Source: Chersky-840 sp050011815
Lineage (GTDB): Bacteria; Actinomycetota; Acidimicrobiia; Acidimicrobiales; UBA8190
Reading direction: 5' to 3'
NCBI GenBank assembly: GCA_050011815.1
Contig: JBEKIJ010000002.1
Span: forward strand, 1 to 64,000
Length of the DNA: 64,000 nt
Shown here: one piece after another, positions 23,885 to 32,132 of the stretch
How the letters are laid out: each line of letters opens with the position of its first letter
How positions within the stretch are numbered: the stretch's first letter is position 1
Translations under genes and position numbers: made by a program
The notes under the pieces: generated by a model
The model's database searches: none
What the model was told of the DNA's origin: nothing
Seen by the model: only the letters and a program-made list of their open reading frames with translations

Positions 23885-26776
23885 ATGGTCGCCATCACGC
23901 CCCCCCGTCACAAGCGGACACCGAGCCGCCGGACCCGACGCGCCCGCTTCACCGCCGGACGGCTGATCGCCGCGCTCGTCCTGTGCGGCTGTCTGGCCGA
24001 GGCGACGTCCCAACTGAGTGGCGCGGCCGGCGATCCCCTGGTGCGAGCCGGAACACTGGCCCCCCAGGCCGCACCCTCGGGCTCGGTCGCCCTGGGCTCG
24101 CTCGGATCGGACCAGGACCTGAGCCTCACCGTCGTGCTGGCGCCCTCGCATCCGGACCAGCTGCACTCGCTGCTGGCCGACCTCTACAACCCCCGGTCGC
24201 CGGACTTCCACCACTGGCTGGCGCCCGGCCGGTTCCAGGCCAGCTTCGGCCCCACGCCCTCGCAGGTGTCCGCCGTCGAGACCTGGCTGCACGGGGCGGG
24301 GCTGACCGCCACCACGGTGTCGGGGTTCACCGTCAAGGTGCGGGCCACGACCCGGGGCATCTCCTCCGCCCTCGGCGTCAGCTTCAAGCGCTACCGCACC
24401 CGGGGTGGGACCACGGGCTACGTCGGCCACGGCGCACCCCTCGTCCCCGCCTCCCTGGCCGGAGGCGAGATCCGGGGCATCCTCGGGCTCGACACCCTGG
24501 CCCAGATGGTCCCCGAGATCGGCGGTGGTGCCGGTGGTGGTGCCGGCGTGCACGCCGCCGTTTCCTCCGCGTCGGCGTCGCCCCACCTCGCGCACGTCGC
24601 CCACGCCGACGGGCTCGCCCCGTGTGCCGACGCCACGACGGCGGCCGGATCGAGCTACTACACGCTCGACCAGCTGGGCGCCGCCTACGGCATCGACTCG
24701 CTCCTGACTGCGGGCCAGACCGGCCGGGGCGTGACGATCGGCATGTACGAGCTGGCGCCGCACCTCACCTCGGACCTCAACACCTACGAGACGTGCTTCG
24801 GGCTCACCAACTCGATCACGACCGTCCCCGTCGACGGCGGGGGCACCACCGGCGTGTCCGGAACGGTCGAGGCCGATCTCGACATCGAGCAGGCCGCCAC
24901 CCAGGCGCCGGGTGCCTCGATCATCTCCTACGAAGGTCCCAACACCGGCAGCGGCCAATACGACACCTGGAACACGATCGTGTCGGCCGACGTGGCCCAG
25001 GTCGTCTCCACCAGTTGGGGGATCTGCGAACCGATGACGGGCCAGACCTTCTCCACGCTCTTCATGGAAGCCGCCATGCAGGGACAGACCGTGCTCGCCG
25101 CATCGGGTGACGCGGGGTCCGAGGGCTGCTACAGCGACGCCAACAACGACTTCGTGACCACGCCCCAGGTCGACTACCCGGCTTCTGACCCGTGGGTGAC
25201 GGCGGTGGGCGGGACGTCGCTGTTCGGAACCGGTGACGAGGTGGCCTGGAACGACTGTCAGACCGACGAGTCAACGTCCTGTGCGAACACCCCGGGCACG
25301 GGAGCGGCGGGCGGGGGGCTGTCACGCCTCGAGGCCAAGCCCAGCTTCCAGCCCGAGGTGCTCACCTGGCCGACCAGTCAGACCTGCGGCACGGTGTGTC
25401 GCGAGGTACCCGATCTCTCGGCCAACGCCGGTGTGGGCATGGTCGTGTACGCCTATGAAAACGGCAACGGAGGGTGGATCGCCGCGCACGGAACGAGCTT
25501 CTCGGCGCCCTTCATCGCCGGGCTCGTGGCCGACAAGGACGAGGGCTGCACCGCCCCGACCGGAGACATGGCGCCGGCCCTGTACGGGCTGTCGACCGAG
25601 GGCGGCTACGGGACCGCCTTCACCGACATCACCTCGGGCGCGGGCAACACCGATTACACGGGATCGAACAGCGGTGACTATCCCACCGCCTCCGGCTACG
25701 ACCTGGCCACCGGCCTGGGGTCGCCCATCGCCGACGGGCTGTCGTGCTCGGAGGTGACCTCGGTGCAGCCCACCTCGGCCACCCCCGGCACCGACGTCAC
25801 CCTCACGGGGCTCGGCCTCGAAGCGGCGGCGGTGTTCTTCGGGAGCAGACAGGCCCAGGTGGTGAGCGCGTCGGCGACGACCGCCACCGTCGTCGTCCCC
25901 TCGGGGGGCGGGTCGGTGTCGGTGAGCGCCACCACCGTGCAGGGCAACGGCACCGCCACCGCAGCCTTCGACGTCATCGGGCCCCCCGCCCCGCCCCCGT
26001 CGGGCTACGACCTCGTCGGCCAGGACGGTGGGGTCTTCGTGTTCCCCACCGGCCAGTCCGGCGGCTTCTACGGATCGCTTCCCGGCCTCGGGGTGCACGT
26101 GAGCGACATCGTGGGCATGGTGCCGTCCCCCGACGACAAGGGCTACTTCCTGGTGGGCCAGGACGGTGGCGTCTTCGCCTTCGGCGACGCGCCCTTCCTC
26201 GGGTCGCTGCCCGGGCTCAAGGTGTCGGTCCACGACATCAAGGGCATCGTGCCCACCAGTGACAACCGGGGCTACTTCCTCGTGGGCCAGGACGGTGGCG
26301 TCTTCGCCTTCGGCGACGCGCCCTTCCTCGGGTCGCTGCCCGGGGAAGGGATCCACATCAACGACGTGATCGGTATCGCGGCGACACCGTCGGACAAGGG
26401 GTACTGGGTCGTGGCCGGCAACGGGACCGTCTACGGGTTCGGGAACGCCCCCGCCTACGGGTCGGCCACCGGCACACCCTCGCCGGTGTCGGGGATCACC
26501 TCGACCCCTGACGGCGGCGGGTACTGGATCGTGACCCAGAACGGGGGCGTCTACACCTTCGGCGACGCCGGCGCCTACGGATCGCTTCCCGGTATCGGCG
26601 TGAAACCCTCCCGTCCGGTGATCGGGCTCGTGCCCACCTCCGACCAACACGGGTACTGGCTCATCGGCGGGGACGGGGGGATCTTCGCCTTCGGCGACGC
26701 CCCCTTCGTGGGCTCGCTCCCGGGCCTCGGCATCCACATCACCGACATCGTCGGAGCGGTGCCCACCACTCCCTGA
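23885..26776 (+). CDS. Secreted S53 (sedolisin/kumamolisin) peptidase with TIG and six C-terminal repeats
   Basis: 963 residues. An N-terminal basic segment and hydrophobic stretch (about 26-45) look like a signal peptide. A pro-kumamolisin activation domain follows (about 70-200; DFHHWLAPGRFQASFGPT). The catalytic domain carries Glu329 and Asp333 (VEADLDIEQA), the oxyanion Asp409 (ASGDAGSEGC) and Ser538 (GTSFSAPF), with a calcium-site segment FTDITSGAGN. An IPT/TIG domain spans about 625-705. Six repeats of about 43 residues (GYFLVGQDGGVFAFGDAPF type) run from 707 to the end; six units suggest a beta-propeller. S53 enzymes are acid-active endopeptidases. The repeat is common in Acidimicrobiia. 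The ECF sigma gene lies just downstream. Confidence 0.9.
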   Translation: MVAITPPRHKRTPSRRTRRARFTAGRLIAALVLCGCLAEATSQLSGAAGDPLVRAGTLAPQAAPSGSVALGSLGSDQDLSLTVVLAPSHPDQLHSLLADLYNPRSPDFHHWLAPGRFQASFGPTPSQVSAVETWLHGAGLTATTVSGFTVKVRATTRGISSALGVSFKRYRTRGGTTGYVGHGAPLVPASLAGGEIRGILGLDTLAQMVPEIGGGAGGGAGVHAAVSSASASPHLAHVAHADGLAPCADATTAAGSSYYTLDQLGAAYGIDSLLTAGQTGRGVTIGMYELAPHLTSDLNTYETCFGLTNSITTVPVDGGGTTGVSGTVEADLDIEQAATQAPGASIISYEGPNTGSGQYDTWNTIVSADVAQVVSTSWGICEPMTGQTFSTLFMEAAMQGQTVLAASGDAGSEGCYSDANNDFVTTPQVDYPASDPWVTAVGGTSLFGTGDEVAWNDCQTDESTSCANTPGTGAAGGGLSRLEAKPSFQPEVLTWPTSQTCGTVCREVPDLSANAGVGMVVYAYENGNGGWIAAHGTSFSAPFIAGLVADKDEGCTAPTGDMAPALYGLSTEGGYGTAFTDITSGAGNTDYTGSNSGDYPTASGYDLATGLGSPIADGLSCSEVTSVQPTSATPGTDVTLTGLGLEAAAVFFGSRQAQVVSASATTATVVVPSGGGSVSVSATTVQGNGTATAAFDVIGPPAPPPSGYDLVGQDGGVFVFPTGQSGGFYGSLPGLGVHVSDIVGMVPSPDDKGYFLVGQDGGVFAFGDAPFLGSLPGLKVSVHDIKGIVPTSDNRGYFLVGQDGGVFAFGDAPFLGSLPGEGIHINDVIGIAATPSDKGYWVVAGNGTVYGFGNAPAYGSATGTPSPVSGITSTPDGGGYWIVTQNGGVYTFGDAGAYGSLPGIGVKPSRPVIGLVPTSDQHGYWLIGGDGGIFAFGDAPFVGSLPGLGIHITDIVGAVPTTP
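26153..26344 (+). repeat. Perfect 63-bp direct repeat within the S53 repeat region
   Basis: Bases 26153-26215 and 26282-26344 are identical over 63 bases, at a 129-base (43-codon) period. They encode adjacent repeat units. Exact DNA identity points to recent duplication or gene conversion. Confidence 0.9.
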
Positions 26777-26796
26777 AGCCCGAACCGGGCACGAGG

Positions 26797-26822
26797 GGAA
26801 CCTTTTGCCCCCGGTATGCGTC
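26797..26822 (+). promoter_or_regulatory. ECF-type promoter GGAACC-N16-CGTC
   Basis: GGAACC (26797-26802), a 16-base spacer and CGTC (26819-26822) match the general ECF sigma promoter form (GGAAC-like -35, CGTC-like -10). It lies directly before the ECF sigma gene, so autoregulation is likely. Transcription would start about 35 bases before the ATG at 26864. Confidence 0.6.
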
Positions 26823-26863
26823 ATGTCAGTGTGGACGGGGTGGCGGCGGAGAAGGAGACGGGC

Positions 26864-27346
26864 ATGGCGTCGGGCTCCATGCCACCCTCCCAGCCGTCCG
26901 AACCGTCGTCCGAACTGGCCGCCCTCTACCGCCGCCAGCGCGAGCCGATGGTCCGGCTGGCGCGCCTGTTCACGGGATCCAGCGCCGTGGCCGAAGAGGT
27001 GGTGCAAGAAGCGTTCCTCCGCATGCACCAACAGGCCATACGACCGGACAATCCCGACGGGTATCTCCGCACCACGGTGGCCAACATCTCCAGGAGCCAC
27101 ATGCGACGCCTTCGACTGGAACGACGGGTTCCCGAACAGGACCGGGTGACGTTCAAGGACCCGGTGATCGACGAGACGTGGGCGGCGGTGTGCCGGCTGC
27201 CGTTCCGTCAGCGCGCCGTGCTGGCCCTGCGCTTCTACGAGGACATGGCCCAAGCCGACATCGCCCGCGTGCTCGGTTGCCGGGTGGGAACGGTCAAGTC
27301 GAGCCTGAACCGAGGGCTCTCCAAGCTGCGAGAGGAGTTGTCATGA
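26864..27346 (+). CDS. ECF-type RNA polymerase sigma factor
   Basis: 160-residue sigma-70 protein with region 2 (ELAALYRRQREPMVRLARLF ending AEEVVQEAFLRMHQQ) and region 4 (LPFRQRAVLALRFYEDM then IARVLGCRVGTVKSSLNRGL, the helix-turn-helix), and no region 3. SigE/SigM-like size and spacing. The ATG at 26864 has GAAGGAG six bases upstream; an ATG at 26816 would lie upstream of the -10 product start, so is unlikely. The stop overlaps the next ATG (ATGA), the usual arrangement for a sigma factor and its membrane anti-sigma partner. Confidence 0.9.
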   Translation: MASGSMPPSQPSEPSSELAALYRRQREPMVRLARLFTGSSAVAEEVVQEAFLRMHQQAIRPDNPDGYLRTTVANISRSHMRRLRLERRVPEQDRVTFKDPVIDETWAAVCRLPFRQRAVLALRFYEDMAQADIARVLGCRVGTVKSSLNRGLSKLREELS

Positions 27347-28476
27347 CCGAGATCGACTCCCTCGAGCAGCGTCTCCGCCGCACCTTCGAGGCCGTCGCCG
27401 CCCAACCCGTCACACCGTCGAGCACCGGCACCGACTCGTCGAGCACCGGCACCGACTCGTGGTGGGACCGGGGCACCCCCGCCCGGGCGCACCGGAACCT
27501 GCGCCGAACGGTCGCGACGGTGGCAGCCGCCGCAGTGGTCGCCGTGGTGGCGCTCCTCGTCGCCTACGGGCCCCGGAGCTCGGACACGAACCCGGGCGCG
27601 GTTCCCGCCGGCGCTCCGGGCAATTCCGTGCAGGCCGTCTTCGCCCCCGCCACCCCCGTGCCCCAGGCGTTCGTGGAGCACATCGAATCGGTCCTCTTTC
27701 GGCGCTTGCGAGCCTTCGGCGACACCGGTGCGACCGTGCGCACCGGCGTGGGCGGGACGATCGACGTGACGGCACAGAACCTCACCCCGGCCGAGACCCA
27801 CCTGCTCGGGACGACGGACAGCCTCTACATCAGGCCCGTGCTGTGCGGCGCCGTTGCCGCCAGACCCGCCGATGTGAGCGGCCTCCTGTCAGGACCACTG
27901 CCTTCCTGTCAGGCGCAGGACGAGACGTCGGCGGCCAACCTCGACGTCAATGTGCGCACCGGCGTCCCCGGCAACGTGATCCCGCCCGACCCGGGCTTCG
28001 CGTCGTACTCGACGACGTCGGAAGCTGCCGACGATCCCAGCGCCACGGTGCTGCTGGCCGGCGATCCGACATCGGGTGCCCAGCAGTACCCGCGCTTCGT
28101 GCTCGGTCCGGCCCAGCTCACGGGATCCGCCATCGCCTCGGCCCAGGCGCAGTCGCTCGGGAACAACTCGGGCTCCGATGTCCTGATCACACTGACGAGA
28201 TCGGCGGCGACGCAGTGGGACGAGGTCGCCCAGCAGAACCTCCATCAGTATCTGGCCTTCGATCTCAACGGGCTCGTGCTCTCCACCCCGTTGATCCAAC
28301 CGCTGAACTCCGCGTTCGTGTCCTTCGACGGCAAGATGCAGCTGAGCGGCAACTTCTCCGCCGCAGACGCTAAGGATCTGGCCGCCGTGCTGGGAAGCGG
28401 GCCGCTACCGGTCCGGTTGGTCCTTCAATCCCTGACCACGGTGTCGACGGCCCTGGGAACCGCTCGCACCGGGTGA
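27343..28476 (+). CDS. Membrane-anchored protein with SecD-like P1 head domain (putative anti-sigma partner)
   Basis: 377 residues. About 50 cytoplasmic residues (LEQRLRRTFEAVAA and a Ser/Thr-rich linker) precede one membrane helix (about 52-70). The long outside part resembles the SecD P1 region: DVTAQNLTPAETHLLGTTD early, then ITLTRSAATQWDEVAQQN, YLAFDLNGLVLSTPLIQPLN, QLSGNFSAADAKDLAAVLGSG and LPVRLVLQSLTTVSTALG. This matches the SecD order of 'v-L-d-g-v-x-S-a-P', 'i-s-G-n-F', 'A-x-x-L-a-x-x-L-r-s-G-x-L-P'. There is no recognisable zinc anti-sigma motif. By position it should control the sigma factor and sense the envelope. Confidence 0.8.
   Translation: MTEIDSLEQRLRRTFEAVAAQPVTPSSTGTDSSSTGTDSWWDRGTPARAHRNLRRTVATVAAAAVVAVVALLVAYGPRSSDTNPGAVPAGAPGNSVQAVFAPATPVPQAFVEHIESVLFRRLRAFGDTGATVRTGVGGTIDVTAQNLTPAETHLLGTTDSLYIRPVLCGAVAARPADVSGLLSGPLPSCQAQDETSAANLDVNVRTGVPGNVIPPDPGFASYSTTSEAADDPSATVLLAGDPTSGAQQYPRFVLGPAQLTGSAIASAQAQSLGNNSGSDVLITLTRSAATQWDEVAQQNLHQYLAFDLNGLVLSTPLIQPLNSAFVSFDGKMQLSGNFSAADAKDLAAVLGSGPLPVRLVLQSLTTVSTALGTARTG
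27418..27459 (+). repeat. Perfect 21-bp tandem duplication
   Basis: Bases 27418-27438 and 27439-27459 are identical and encode the SSTGTDS linker twice, just before the membrane helix of the SecD-like protein. Confidence 0.85.
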
Positions 28477-28478
28477 TC

Positions 28479-30146
28479 TCAGGTCGGGCCTGTCGCTCCC
28501 ACCATGGCGGCGGCGGCGCGTGCCGCCAGCGCCACGAGCGTGAGCGTGGGCCCGTATCCCGCCGAGGTCACGAACACCGAGGAGTCGGCGACGACGACGT
28601 TCTCGAGACCGTGGATGCGCCCGTAGGCGTCGACCACCGAGGTCTCGGGGTCGTCTCCCATGCGGGTGGAGCCCATGACGTGACGGCTCATGGGAATGGC
28701 CGACAGGGGGCCCCGGCGGTCCTCTCCTTCGGGAAGCGGGGAGGTGGAGGTCATCGTCCAGGTCGCACCCATGTCCTCGAGCACCCGCACCAGGCGGGGG
28801 GCGTGATGGGCAGAGGCCACGATCTCGTGGCGGTGGGGCCGGTAGGTGACGCGGGCCACGGGGAAGCCGCGCACGTCGCGCACGGTGGGGTCGAGGTCCA
28901 CCCGGTTGGTGAGCTGGGGTAGGTCCTCACCCTGCATCGTGAAGGCCCACATGCGATCGCGCATCGGTGAGGACCGCATGAGCGACTTGTGCTTGGCCCC
29001 CCAGGGATAGATCTTGGCCTCCATGACCGGCAGGCTGGGACCGCCGTGTTCCACGAGACCGCCGCGGATCCAGGGCAGCCCCGCCTCCGCCGCCGCAGCG
29101 CGCGCCGCGTCGTCGACGATCATGGCGTCGTCGTGCACGTGGGTCACGGCCCGCCCCTTGTGGCCATGGAGGCGCTCGGGGAGGATCCCGATGACAAAGG
29201 TCTGAAAGTGGACCATGAAGTTCCGGCCCACCAGGGGGTGGTCGATCCCCGACAGGAGGAGCAGTCGCGGCGTTTCCACCGCACCGCCGGCGATGACCAC
29301 GTGCCGGGCGTCGATGGTCCGGGTCGAGCCGTCGGGGCCGATCACGTCCACGCCCGTGGCCCGACGCCCGTTGGTGCGCAGCCGTGACACGAAGGTCTCC
29401 GACAGCAGCTCGGCGTTCCCCGACGCCATGGCCCGCATGAGCAGGGCCACGGGATCGCCCTTGGCGTGGATCGGGCATCCGAAGAAGGCGCAGAACCCGC
29501 AGTTGTTGCAGGCGGGGCGGCCGTCGTAGGGAACCGAGTTCGCGGCGGTGGGTGCCGCATACGGGTGCAGACCCAGAGCTTCTGCCGCCGCGCTCGACCG
29601 GACCGCGCCGTACATGGGCGCCCCCGGCGCCATGGGGTACGGGCCCGATCGCCACGCCGCGAAGGGATTGGCGCCCGCGGAGCCGGCCACGCCGATGGAG
29701 CGCTCCGCCTGCGCGTAGAAGGGCTCGAGGTCGTCGTAGGAGATCGGCCAGTCGGCCACCTCGGCGCCGCCGATGGGGCCATGGGTGCTCAGAAGGCGGA
29801 AGTCCTCCTCCCGGAACCGGGGCACCTTGCCATCGGCGTGGGTGCCGCCGCCGCCGACCGTGGTCGGGATGGAGTTGACTTCGCCCACGTACGTATGGTC
29901 ACCCTCGTCGTCACTGCGACGAAACGTGCGGGGCTCGATGAGGGGGTCGGGGCCGAGAAAGTACCGATAGATGAACTTGAGCTCGTCGTTGGAGTAGTCC
30001 GCCGACGGTCGGGACAGGTCGTCGGGATCGAGAAGGTGGTTGCGGCCCTTCTCGATGATGACGACGCTCCAACCCGCCCGGGTGAGGACGTCCGCCACGG
30101 TGGAACCACCCGGGCCCGAACCGACGATGACGGCGTCCACGGTCAC
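28479..30146 (-). CDS. GMC-family oxidoreductase (gluconate dehydrogenase large-subunit type)
   Basis: 555 residues. The FAD-binding Rossmann motif is VDAVIVGSGPGGSTVADVL; later GGGGTHADGKVPRF and the C-terminal SRHVMGSTRMGDDPETSVVD and SSVFVTSAGYGPTLTLVAL carry the GMC substrate-site His/Asn region. CNNCGFCAFFGCPIHAKGD holds four Cys, an arrangement found in the membrane alcohol/gluconate dehydrogenase subgroup and possibly an Fe-S or disulfide site. The product would oxidise an alcohol or sugar and pass electrons to a quinone or cytochrome. The GTG start overlaps the upstream small subunit stop (GTGA). It ends two bases from the convergent sigma-partner gene. Confidence 0.85.
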   Translation of the reverse strand: MTVDAVIVGSGPGGSTVADVLTRAGWSVVIIEKGRNHLLDPDDLSRPSADYSNDELKFIYRYFLGPDPLIEPRTFRRSDDEGDHTYVGEVNSIPTTVGGGGTHADGKVPRFREEDFRLLSTHGPIGGAEVADWPISYDDLEPFYAQAERSIGVAGSAGANPFAAWRSGPYPMAPGAPMYGAVRSSAAAEALGLHPYAAPTAANSVPYDGRPACNNCGFCAFFGCPIHAKGDPVALLMRAMASGNAELLSETFVSRLRTNGRRATGVDVIGPDGSTRTIDARHVVIAGGAVETPRLLLLSGIDHPLVGRNFMVHFQTFVIGILPERLHGHKGRAVTHVHDDAMIVDDAARAAAAEAGLPWIRGGLVEHGGPSLPVMEAKIYPWGAKHKSLMRSSPMRDRMWAFTMQGEDLPQLTNRVDLDPTVRDVRGFPVARVTYRPHRHEIVASAHHAPRLVRVLEDMGATWTMTSTSPLPEGEDRRGPLSAIPMSRHVMGSTRMGDDPETSVVDAYGRIHGLENVVVADSSVFVTSAGYGPTLTLVALAARAAAAMVGATGPT

Positions 30147-30742
30147 GGGCCGGCCACCTCGGCGTCGCTCCACCCCCGGGGCTGGACATCCCCGGGGAAC
30201 TCGACCGCCGCCCACCCCGCACCGTCGCGGTTTCCCCCGTACTCGGGGGCTCCGTACATGCCTTCGCAACAGTGCTCGTAGACCAGTGAGGTGAAGGGGC
30301 GACAGCTCCGGAGCCGTTCGTCCTGGTCCTCGGGGGCGAGGTCACAGAACTCGGGACCGAGTTCGGCCAACCCCGACCGGTAGCGCTCCTGCCACCCCTC
30401 GACCGGTCCGTTGAACTCGCGCTCGGGGATGCCTTGTGAGCCTTCGATGCGCGTCCGCCAGGCCAGTTCGTCCAGTGGACCGAGCCGGTGGAAGCGGGCG
30501 AAGGCGACTTCCCCGCCGTGGCGGCCCGACGTGGGGCCACCGGCCCAGATGCGGGGCGGGTCGACGAGAAACGCGCCGAGGAGCCCGTCGATGTAGTCGG
30601 GAACCCCGACGCTCGTGGCACCGGGGGTCTCGTCCTCGGGGATGAGACGGTCACACGCGGCGCGCAGAATCCGGAACTCTTCGTCGGTGAACCATAGGGG
30701 CATCAGGCGTCGCGATGTGGCCAGGTCGACGCCTCGCGCCAC
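30143..30742 (-). CDS. Gluconate 2-dehydrogenase subunit 3-like protein
   Basis: 199 residues. The pattern WFTDEEFRILRAACDRLIPEDETPGATSVGVPDYIDGLL is the conserved N-terminal block of gluconate 2-dehydrogenase subunit 3, followed by FHRLGPLDELAWR and a C-terminal FTSLVYEHCCEGMYGAPEYGGN. Members act as chaperone or third subunit for GMC dehydrogenases and often carry a Tat signal; here no twin-Arg signal is seen at the chosen GTG start (MARGVDLATSRRLMP), so export may differ. A GGGAGGGGGG run lies upstream of the start. Translationally coupled to the GMC gene. Confidence 0.8.
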   Translation of the reverse strand: MARGVDLATSRRLMPLWFTDEEFRILRAACDRLIPEDETPGATSVGVPDYIDGLLGAFLVDPPRIWAGGPTSGRHGGEVAFARFHRLGPLDELAWRTRIEGSQGIPEREFNGPVEGWQERYRSGLAELGPEFCDLAPEDQDERLRSCRPFTSLVYEHCCEGMYGAPEYGGNRDGAGWAAVEFPGDVQPRGWSDAEVAGP

Positions 30743-30820
30743 CGCACCACCGCCCCCCTCCCTGACATCGGCGTCACCGTACCATCGGGCTCTCGACGGA
30801 ATGTGACCCCATTGCTCCAG

Positions 30821-32008
30821 CTAATCGTCGGGCGGCGGTCGGGCGTTGCGGAGACGGTTGTGGAAGCCGCAGAGCAGCCGCCCGTTCTCCTCGATGGTGG
30901 GGCCACCGGCGGTGTAGGGGACGATGTGGTCGGCTTGGCACGACGCCGCCGGCACGTCACAGAAGCTGTGCGTGCACTCGCGGTCCCTGAGCTCGATGGC
31001 CCGACGCGTCGCCCCTGAGAACAGGCGGGCGGTGGCACTGACCTCGACACGACGCTCCGGCGCGAACACCACCCGCTCGAGGTACGCCTCGTCCATCCAA
31101 CGGAGGAGAGAGCCGGGGGCGACCACCGTGCCTTGGGCGAGCTCGCACACCCGCCCCCGCAGGGTCTCGTAGTCGATCAGGACACTGAACAACGGTGTGG
31201 GTCGACGCGCATTGTCCGAAGCCATCCGGCTGCGAGTCGCCATTTCGACGAGGGCATCGGCCCGGCGCTGGGCCGGGCTGCGAAACAGGTCGGCGATGGC
31301 AGGCTCGCGCCCGTTCTCGGCTCGGGCCGCCGCCCAGTCGGCCTCGAACATGGAGCGCTCGAGCCGCTCGAGCTCGCCGGCGACGATGGAACCCGAGATG
31401 GCGTCGAGGGTGATCTTGCCCAGCCACATGCCGCCGAAACTGCTGTCGAGATAGACGTCGCGACAATCGCGCCGTCTCTTGTCGTCGGCCTCGGCGCCAT
31501 CGGGGTCGGCATGTTGTTTCCAGTACGCAGCGGCCCGTACGAAGCGGTCGTACCGCAAGGTCCCCGCCTGGGCGACGAGCATCTCCTCGTCACGAGCGAG
31601 GTCATCAGCGGCCCCCACCCGACGCAGGTCGTCGAGGACGTCCACCTGGGCTGCGGTGATGTCGCCCGCCGCCCAGGCTTCGGTGCAGGCAGGCAGGTGA
31701 CGCAGCGAGCGGCCCCGACGCACGGTGCGTCGGGCTTTGGCCTTCGGTAGGTGGCACTGGACCACCAGCCACGTCGCCGCATTGCGGGCACCGTCGGGTG
31801 CCCAGTTCCCCGCTGCATCGAAGGCGGCGGTGGCTCGGGTGACGAAGGCGTCGAGGCGGGCGAGCTGACGCTGGAGGATCTGGATCGACTCCGGATCGGC
31901 GGACGCCGACGGATCCGACTCGTTCAACACATCGATTGCTGCGGTGAGGACGTCGAGATCCACAAGGGATAGAGAAGCATGTGGGTGTAACGGTCTCCGA
32001 TGCGCCAT
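30821..32008 (-). CDS. DUF222 / HNH endonuclease-domain protein
   Basis: 395 residues. An N-terminal DUF222 region (about 30-300; LARLDAFVTRATAAFDAAG, ATWLVVQCHLPKAKARRTV) is joined to a C-terminal HNH nuclease domain: ELRDRECTHSFCDVPAASCQADHIVPYTAGGPT and LLCGFHNRLRN contain the Cys pairs, the DH of the HNH motif, and the final His. This family (also called the 13E12 repeat in mycobacteria) is expanded in Actinobacteria; members are scattered and some lie near mobile DNA, but no element boundaries are visible here. The target is unknown. Confidence 0.85.
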   Translation of the reverse strand: MAHRRPLHPHASLSLVDLDVLTAAIDVLNESDPSASADPESIQILQRQLARLDAFVTRATAAFDAAGNWAPDGARNAATWLVVQCHLPKAKARRTVRRGRSLRHLPACTEAWAAGDITAAQVDVLDDLRRVGAADDLARDEEMLVAQAGTLRYDRFVRAAAYWKQHADPDGAEADDKRRRDCRDVYLDSSFGGMWLGKITLDAISGSIVAGELERLERSMFEADWAAARAENGREPAIADLFRSPAQRRADALVEMATRSRMASDNARRPTPLFSVLIDYETLRGRVCELAQGTVVAPGSLLRWMDEAYLERVVFAPERRVEVSATARLFSGATRRAIELRDRECTHSFCDVPAASCQADHIVPYTAGGPTIEENGRLLCGFHNRLRNARPPPDD

Positions 32009-32026
32009 GTGGTACGTGAGGCGGGC

Positions 32027-32117
32027 GATGTCACAACTCGGCGAATCTCACAAAAGGGGGGGATGTCACATCCGTTTGTAACCATCTCCATGTCGACACG
32101 GGGACTCCATGTCGACA
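32027..32117. promoter_or_regulatory. Paired direct repeats and palindromic TGTCGACA boxes
   Basis: Two GATGTCACA copies (32027-32035, 32062-32070) and two CTCCATGTCGACA copies (32086-32098, 32105-32117, 19 bases apart) sit between the divergent DUF222 and Zn-ribbon genes. Each of the latter contains the perfect palindrome TGTCGACA. The last copy ends three bases before the AGGAG ribosome-binding site of the Zn-ribbon gene. Confidence 0.5.
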
Positions 32118-32132
32118 TAAGGAGTGCCGCGC

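Noticed and set aside
23876..23964. Short ATG frame overlapping the S53 peptidase start (possible upstream peptide)
   Set aside because: Placed next to a GGGAGGGGG sequence, but the peptide is Pro/Arg/Ser low complexity and mostly inside the signal-peptide coding region; evidence is too weak.
26003..26776. Regularly spaced repeats considered as a CRISPR array
   Set aside because: The repeats are in frame, 43 codons apart, and encode a conserved protein motif; there are no unique spacers.
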